17,323 nucleotides of DNA from Nitrospira sp. UBA2082 (GTDB lineage: Bacteria; Nitrospirota; Nitrospiria; Nitrospirales; Nitrospiraceae), in NCBI GenBank assembly GCA_002331335.1, contig DCZO01000005.1, forward strand, positions 32,283-49,605. Reading direction: 5' to 3'. The notes under the pieces were generated by a model. It had not been told where the DNA came from, did no database searches, and was given only the letters and a program-made list of their open reading frames with translations. This document shows positions 14,295 through 17,323 of this stretch, in pieces (positions within the stretch are counted from its first letter, which is position 1; every line of letters begins with the position of its first letter). The position numbers and the translations under genes are program-made.

Positions 14295-14507
14295 TCAGCG
14301 CGTGCGCCCATCGCTGAACTGTGGATATTCTCCCGGCAGGATGCGATAGTCCACGACGCGGCAACAGCAGAACACCACTTGCCTGGAGTCGGTCGTCACG
14401 CAGACGATGATCGACCGGCAAAAGATACAGCCGATCGACCGCATGTCGCGTTTGATGGTCCAACGGGGGATGGTGATCGAATCAGGGTTGAGCGTCGGTC
14501 TCTCCAT
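14295..14507 (-). CDS. Hypothetical cysteine-rich small protein
   Basis: A 70-residue ORF from ATG 14507. About 80% of its codons end in G or C by my count, which matches the coding style of the neighbouring genes and argues that it is real. It contains six cysteines, in CIFC, an isolated C, and CCC, then VVDYRILPGEYPQFSDG. The pattern VxFCxCRxVDYRxLPGxYPxFS faintly recalls short Nitrospira proteins with C-x2-C sites before a SHGxCPxC tail, but here the tail cysteines are missing. It may bind a metal or be truncated. It lies 40 nt upstream of the MEKHLA gene on the same strand and probably shares its transcript. No good ribosome-binding site is seen. Confidence 0.45.
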   Translation of the reverse strand: MERPTLNPDSITIPRWTIKRDMRSIGCIFCRSIIVCVTTDSRQVVFCCCRVVDYRILPGEYPQFSDGRTR

Positions 14508-14575
14508 CGTTTGCTTATCGGCAGGGCGGGGCCGATGCTGAAGTCTCCATCACATGGCAACCGGCTCAGCCTGCC

Positions 14576-14605
14576 CTGGCATGCCGGCGACCGCCTATGT
14601 ATAAT
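14576..14605 (+). promoter_or_regulatory. Sigma-70-like promoter of leuC
   Basis: A perfect -10 TATAAT lies at 14600-14605 and CTGGCA at 14576-14581 (4 of 6 to TTGACA), with 18-nt spacing. Transcription would start near 14612, leaving a leader of about 40 nt that contains GGAGGAG. This rules out the in-frame ATG at 14608 as the leuC start. Confidence 0.65.
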
Positions 14606-14652
14606 AAATGCCCTCAGTTTTTTGCGGCGCAGATCGGGGAGGAGTGAGGGTC

Positions 14653-16056
14653 ATGGCGGGCACCACGTTGTTCGACAAGATTTGGGAATCCCACGTCGTT
14701 CGAGAGGAGCCGGACGGCACCACACTCCTCTATATTGACCGGCAATTGGTCCACGAAGTCACGTCCCCGCAGGCGTTTGAAGGGTTGAAACTAGCCGGGC
14801 GCAGGCCTCGCCGGCCTGCTGCGACGCTGGCGGTGCCCGACCACAACGTTCCGACGACCGACCGGACGCTGCCGATTGCCGACCAGATTAGTGCAAAGCA
14901 GATCCAGACCCTCGAGGAAAATTGCCGGGATTTCGGGATTACCCTGTTCGGTATGAACGACATCAGGCAGGGAGTCGTGCATGTGATCGGTCCTGAGCAA
15001 GGGTTCACGTTGCCGGGCACCACGATCGTGTGCGGAGATTCTCACACCTCGACCCACGGCGCGTTCGGCGCGCTGGCGTTCGGCATTGGCACCAGCGAAG
15101 TGGAGCATGTGCTCGCCACGCAATGTTTGGTACAAAAGCGGCCCAAGACGATGGAAATCCGCGTCGACGGCACCCTGGCGGACCGCTGCTCGGCCAAGGA
15201 CATCATCCTCGCCGTCATCGGAAAAATCGGCACCGCCGGGGGTACGGGGTACGTCATCGAATACACCGGCGCGGCCATTCGCGCCTTGAGCATGGAAGGC
15301 CGCATGACCCTTTGCAATATGTCGATCGAGGGCGGCGCCCGCGCCGGCATGGTGGCGCCGGATGACAAGACCATCGCGTACATCACGGGTCGGCCGCTTG
15401 CGCCGAAGGGCGACCTTCTCAAGCAGGCGGTGAACAGCTGGCAGCAGCTGAAGACCGATGCGAACGCCAAGTACGACATGACTGTCACCCTGCGGGCGGA
15501 AGACATCGCCCCGCAAGTCAGTTGGGGCACGAGCCCCGGCATGGTGGCCGGCGTGGATCAACGGGTGCCCGATCCGAAGGGCATGCCTGATGAAAAGACG
15601 AGACATGCGACGGAACGGGCCTTGGAATATATGGGCCTGGCTCCCAATGTGCCGATTACCGAGATCACAATCGACAAGGTCTTTATCGGCTCGTGCACGA
15701 ACTCAAGAATCGAGGATCTCCGAATTGCCGCCGCGTTTGCCAAGGGAAAGAAAGTGGCCAAGACGGTGCATGCCATGGTGGTCCCCGGATCGGGACTCGT
15801 CAAGCAGCAAGCCGAGGCCGAAGGGCTCGACCGGGTCTTCCGCGAGGCCGGCTTCGAATGGCGCGAGGCCGGCTGCAGCATGTGTCTGGCGATGAATGCG
15901 GACGTGCTCCAACCGGGTGAACGCTGCGCCTCCACCAGTAATCGAAATTTTGAGGGGCGTCAGGGAGCCGGCGGCCGGACCCATCTCGTGTCACCTGCCA
16001 TGGCGGTGGCCGCCGCGGTCGAAGGGCATTTCGTCGATATCAGATATTGGGAGTGA
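14653..16056 (+). CDS. leuC: 3-isopropylmalate dehydratase large subunit
   Basis: The large subunit of isopropylmalate isomerase, which with LeuD converts 2-isopropylmalate to 3-isopropylmalate in leucine synthesis. I start at ATG 14653 (467 residues): GGAGGAG ends 8 nt upstream and MAGTTLFDKIWESHVV is the family N-terminus. The three [4Fe-4S] ligands of the aconitase superfamily are present: C348 in FIGSCTNSRIEDL, and C408 and C411 in AGCSMCLAMN. Other family blocks are VPDHNVPT, CGDSHTSTHGAFGALAFGIG and TSNRNFEGRQG. Length is typical. It is preceded by a consensus-like promoter and followed by leuD after 72 nt. leuA and leuB are not in this window. Confidence 0.97.
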   Translation: MAGTTLFDKIWESHVVREEPDGTTLLYIDRQLVHEVTSPQAFEGLKLAGRRPRRPAATLAVPDHNVPTTDRTLPIADQISAKQIQTLEENCRDFGITLFGMNDIRQGVVHVIGPEQGFTLPGTTIVCGDSHTSTHGAFGALAFGIGTSEVEHVLATQCLVQKRPKTMEIRVDGTLADRCSAKDIILAVIGKIGTAGGTGYVIEYTGAAIRALSMEGRMTLCNMSIEGGARAGMVAPDDKTIAYITGRPLAPKGDLLKQAVNSWQQLKTDANAKYDMTVTLRAEDIAPQVSWGTSPGMVAGVDQRVPDPKGMPDEKTRHATERALEYMGLAPNVPITEITIDKVFIGSCTNSRIEDLRIAAAFAKGKKVAKTVHAMVVPGSGLVKQQAEAEGLDRVFREAGFEWREAGCSMCLAMNADVLQPGERCASTSNRNFEGRQGAGGRTHLVSPAMAVAAAVEGHFVDIRYWE

Positions 16057-16062
16057 ATGCGT

Positions 16063-16128
16063 AATGTTGAACGTTCAATGTTTACTGCGTCCGGACCATT
16101 CACCATCCACCATTCATCATTAAACATT
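16063..16128 (+). repeat. Repeat-rich leuC-leuD spacer
   Basis: The spacer holds a 12-bp palindrome TTGAACGTTCAA (16067-16078) and AATGTTTA (16077-16084) facing TAAACATT (16121-16128). Between them is a run of near-tandem 7-mers of the CCATTCA kind (about 16097-16120). The inverted arms would put the leuD start codon just after a hairpin. The composition is AT-rich and unlike the flanking genes, and no Shine-Dalgarno is seen before leuD. Confidence 0.5.
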
Positions 16129-16749
16129 ATGCACGCTTTTACGAAGATGACCGGTCTCGTCGCGCCGCTTGATCGCGTCAACGTCGATACGGACCAGATC
16201 ATTCCGAAACAGTTTCTGAAGACGATCAAGCGGACCGGCCTCCGTGACGGCCTGTTTTTCGATTGGCGGAAGAGAAAAGACGGCTCGCCCGATCCCGATT
16301 TTTTCTTGAATCAAGCCCGCTATCAGGGCGCTACGATCTTGTTGACCCGAGACAATTTCGGCTGCGGGTCGTCCCGCGAGCATGCACCCTGGGCATTGCT
16401 CGATCAAGGGTTCCGTTGCGTGATCGCGCCGAGTTTTGCCGACATTTTCTACAACAACTGTTTCCAGAACGGGATCTTGCCGGTGGTGCTGAAGGGGGAC
16501 GAGGTGCTGTCTCTCTTGAGCGAGGCCGCCGGAACAACGGGGTATACACTCACGGTGGATCTCGGTCAGCAAACGGTCACGACTCCGAGGGGAACGGTGT
16601 ATCGATTCGAGATCGATCCCTTCCGCAAAGATTGCCTGTATCGCGGGCTGGACTCGATCGGCCTCACGCTGCAGCACGAGGCCGCGATCACCGCCTATGA
16701 GCAACGCCGGAAGGCGGAAGCCCCGTGGCTCTTCGCGGATCTCCGGTAA
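16129..16749 (+). CDS. leuD: 3-isopropylmalate dehydratase small subunit
   Basis: The small (swivel-domain) partner of LeuC. I start at ATG 16129 (206 residues), where MHAFTKMTGLVAPLDRVNVD begins as in the family. The frame stays open to an ATG at 16057, but those 24 codons are repeat-like and would be odd coding sequence. Family signatures are DTDQIIPKQFLKTI, NFGCGSSREHAPWALLDQGF and PSFADIFYNNCFQNGILPV. Length is normal. It lies 72 nt after leuC and was probably transcribed with it. There is no obvious ribosome-binding site, so translation may depend on coupling to leuC or on the spacer structure. Confidence 0.96.
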   Translation: MHAFTKMTGLVAPLDRVNVDTDQIIPKQFLKTIKRTGLRDGLFFDWRKRKDGSPDPDFFLNQARYQGATILLTRDNFGCGSSREHAPWALLDQGFRCVIAPSFADIFYNNCFQNGILPVVLKGDEVLSLLSEAAGTTGYTLTVDLGQQTVTTPRGTVYRFEIDPFRKDCLYRGLDSIGLTLQHEAAITAYEQRRKAEAPWLFADLR

Positions 16750-16766
16750 TCCGGTAAGGATCGACG

Positions 16767-17111
16767 ATGAAGTGGATCGTGACCGTAGCCGTCCTCCTGG
16801 CCGCAGCCTATCTCACCGTGGCGTTCAATTGGACGTATTCCGACGGAAATCGCGCCGGGTACATCCAGAAATTTTCGAGGAAAGGCTGGGTGTGCAAGAC
16901 GCACGAAGGCGAATTGGCCATGACGACGGTTCCCGGCGTGGCGCCCGTCCTGTGGGGATTCACCGTGTGGGACGACCGCGTCGCCGACGAACTGTCACGC
17001 GTGCTCGGCAAGCGCGTCATTCTGCATTACAAAGAGTACCGCTACCTCCCGACCACCTGCTTCGGCGAAACGACCTACTTCGTCGATCGCGTGGAAGTCC
17101 AAGAAGAGTAG
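16767..17111 (+). CDS. Conserved small membrane-anchored protein, unknown function
   Basis: A 114-residue protein from ATG 16767, with TAAGGA about 6 nt upstream. An N-terminal hydrophobic segment (residues 4-20, VTVAVLLAAAYLTVAFN; anchor or signal) is followed by YSDGNRAGYIQKFSRKGWVC, then KTHEGELAMTTVPGVAP, VWDDRVADEL, GKRVILHYKEYR and PTTCFGETTYFVDRVE. I recall this YSDGxRAGYxQKFSxKGWxCKTxEGEL pattern from conserved hypothetical proteins of several phyla, some misnamed 6-phosphogluconate dehydrogenase; nothing here suggests that enzyme. The two cysteines (in GWVC and TTCFGET) could form a disulfide in the exported part. It lies 17 nt after leuD and is likely co-transcribed. Confidence 0.8.
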   Translation: MKWIVTVAVLLAAAYLTVAFNWTYSDGNRAGYIQKFSRKGWVCKTHEGELAMTTVPGVAPVLWGFTVWDDRVADELSRVLGKRVILHYKEYRYLPTTCFGETTYFVDRVEVQEE

Positions 17112-17127
17112 AACACGCGTCTTCGAT

Positions 17128-17323
17128 CTACAGCCACTTGCGCCGCCGGAAGCCGATCAGCATGCCCGCCGCCACCAGGCCCATTGCGCCCAGCACGAAC
17201 GGATAGCCCCATTCCCACTTCAGTTCCGGCATGTGCTCGAAGTTCATGCCATAGATGCTCGCAACAAAACTCAGCGGCATGAAGATCGTGGTGATGACCG
17301 TGAGCACTCGCATCACGGCGTTC
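17128..17323 (-). CDS. corA: CorA-type Mg2+/Co2+ transporter, C-terminal part (cut by window end)
   Basis: Only the last 65 or so residues are in the window; the gene continues past 17323. The reading frame gives NAVMRVLTVITTIFMPLSFV, then ASIYGMNFEHMPEL, WGYPFVLGAMGLVAAGMLIG and the basic end FRRRKWL. This is the two-transmembrane C-terminus of the CorA family with its YGMN selectivity motif and the periplasmic loop between the helices. The family forms homopentameric channels for Mg2+, Co2+ or related divalent ions. The GTG/ATG codons at 17316 and 17313 are internal and not starts. It converges on the preceding gene, with 16 nt between the two stops and no terminator visible. Confidence 0.9.
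   Translation of the reverse strand, partial: NAVMRVLTVITTIFMPLSFVASIYGMNFEHMPELKWEWGYPFVLGAMGLVAAGMLIGFRRRKWL

Noticed and set aside
14205..14738. 177-residue forward ORF spanning the MEKHLA start and the leuC 5' end
   Set aside because: It overlaps the leuC promoter and start in another frame, and its composition is shadow-like.
14791..15606. 271-residue reverse ORF opposite leuC
   Set aside because: Antisense shadow of leuC; no independent motifs.

Overview
The window looks like a chromosomal segment from a GC-rich Gram-negative bacterium. Two outer-membrane-type lipoproteins, a Tat-exported enzyme and Sec signal peptides support a Gram-negative envelope. The general gene style and two palindromic intergenic elements (83-203 and 4970-5137) remind me of Nitrospira (Nitrospirota). 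That placement is recollection and inference, not a database result.

Left part (1-4608): a tRNA-Leu(CAG) gene is followed by about 4.3 kb that ends in an exact 24-bp copy of the tRNA 3' end. This is the usual footprint of an element integrated into a tRNA gene. Inside are a VapBC-type toxin-antitoxin pair, a decayed fragment resembling a recombinase or transposase helix-turn-helix, and a very large reverse-strand gene. That gene encodes a lipoprotein with an alpha/beta-hydrolase domain followed by about 14 uniform 40-residue TPR repeats. No intact integrase is present, so this is either a mini-island remnant or an element moved by enzymes encoded elsewhere.

Middle part (4609-9169): a DUF1653 protein, a 168-bp palindromic repeat, a possible 32-residue membrane peptide, and a secreted protein built from 14 copies of a 50-residue motif, each with a paired-cysteine signature (C-x4-C). 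Converging on it is a class V aminotransferase with a twin-arginine signal (PvdN or isopenicillin N epimerase-like).

Right part (9170-17323) is mostly core metabolism. It holds a full-length single-chain glycine dehydrogenase (gcvP, reverse strand) and a divergent inositol-monophosphatase/CysQ-family phosphatase. Reverse-strand genes then encode a small lipoprotein, a MEKHLA-domain protein and a short cysteine-rich protein. The leucine genes leuC-leuD follow, preceded by a strong-looking promoter and trailed by a small conserved membrane-anchored protein. The window ends inside the C-terminus of a CorA-type metal transporter on the reverse strand.

The gene logic is leucine biosynthesis (LeuCD isomerise isopropylmalate) and glycine cleavage (GcvP) in a stable backbone. 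The accessory DNA is concentrated at the tRNA-Leu site and in the two giant repeat-protein genes.
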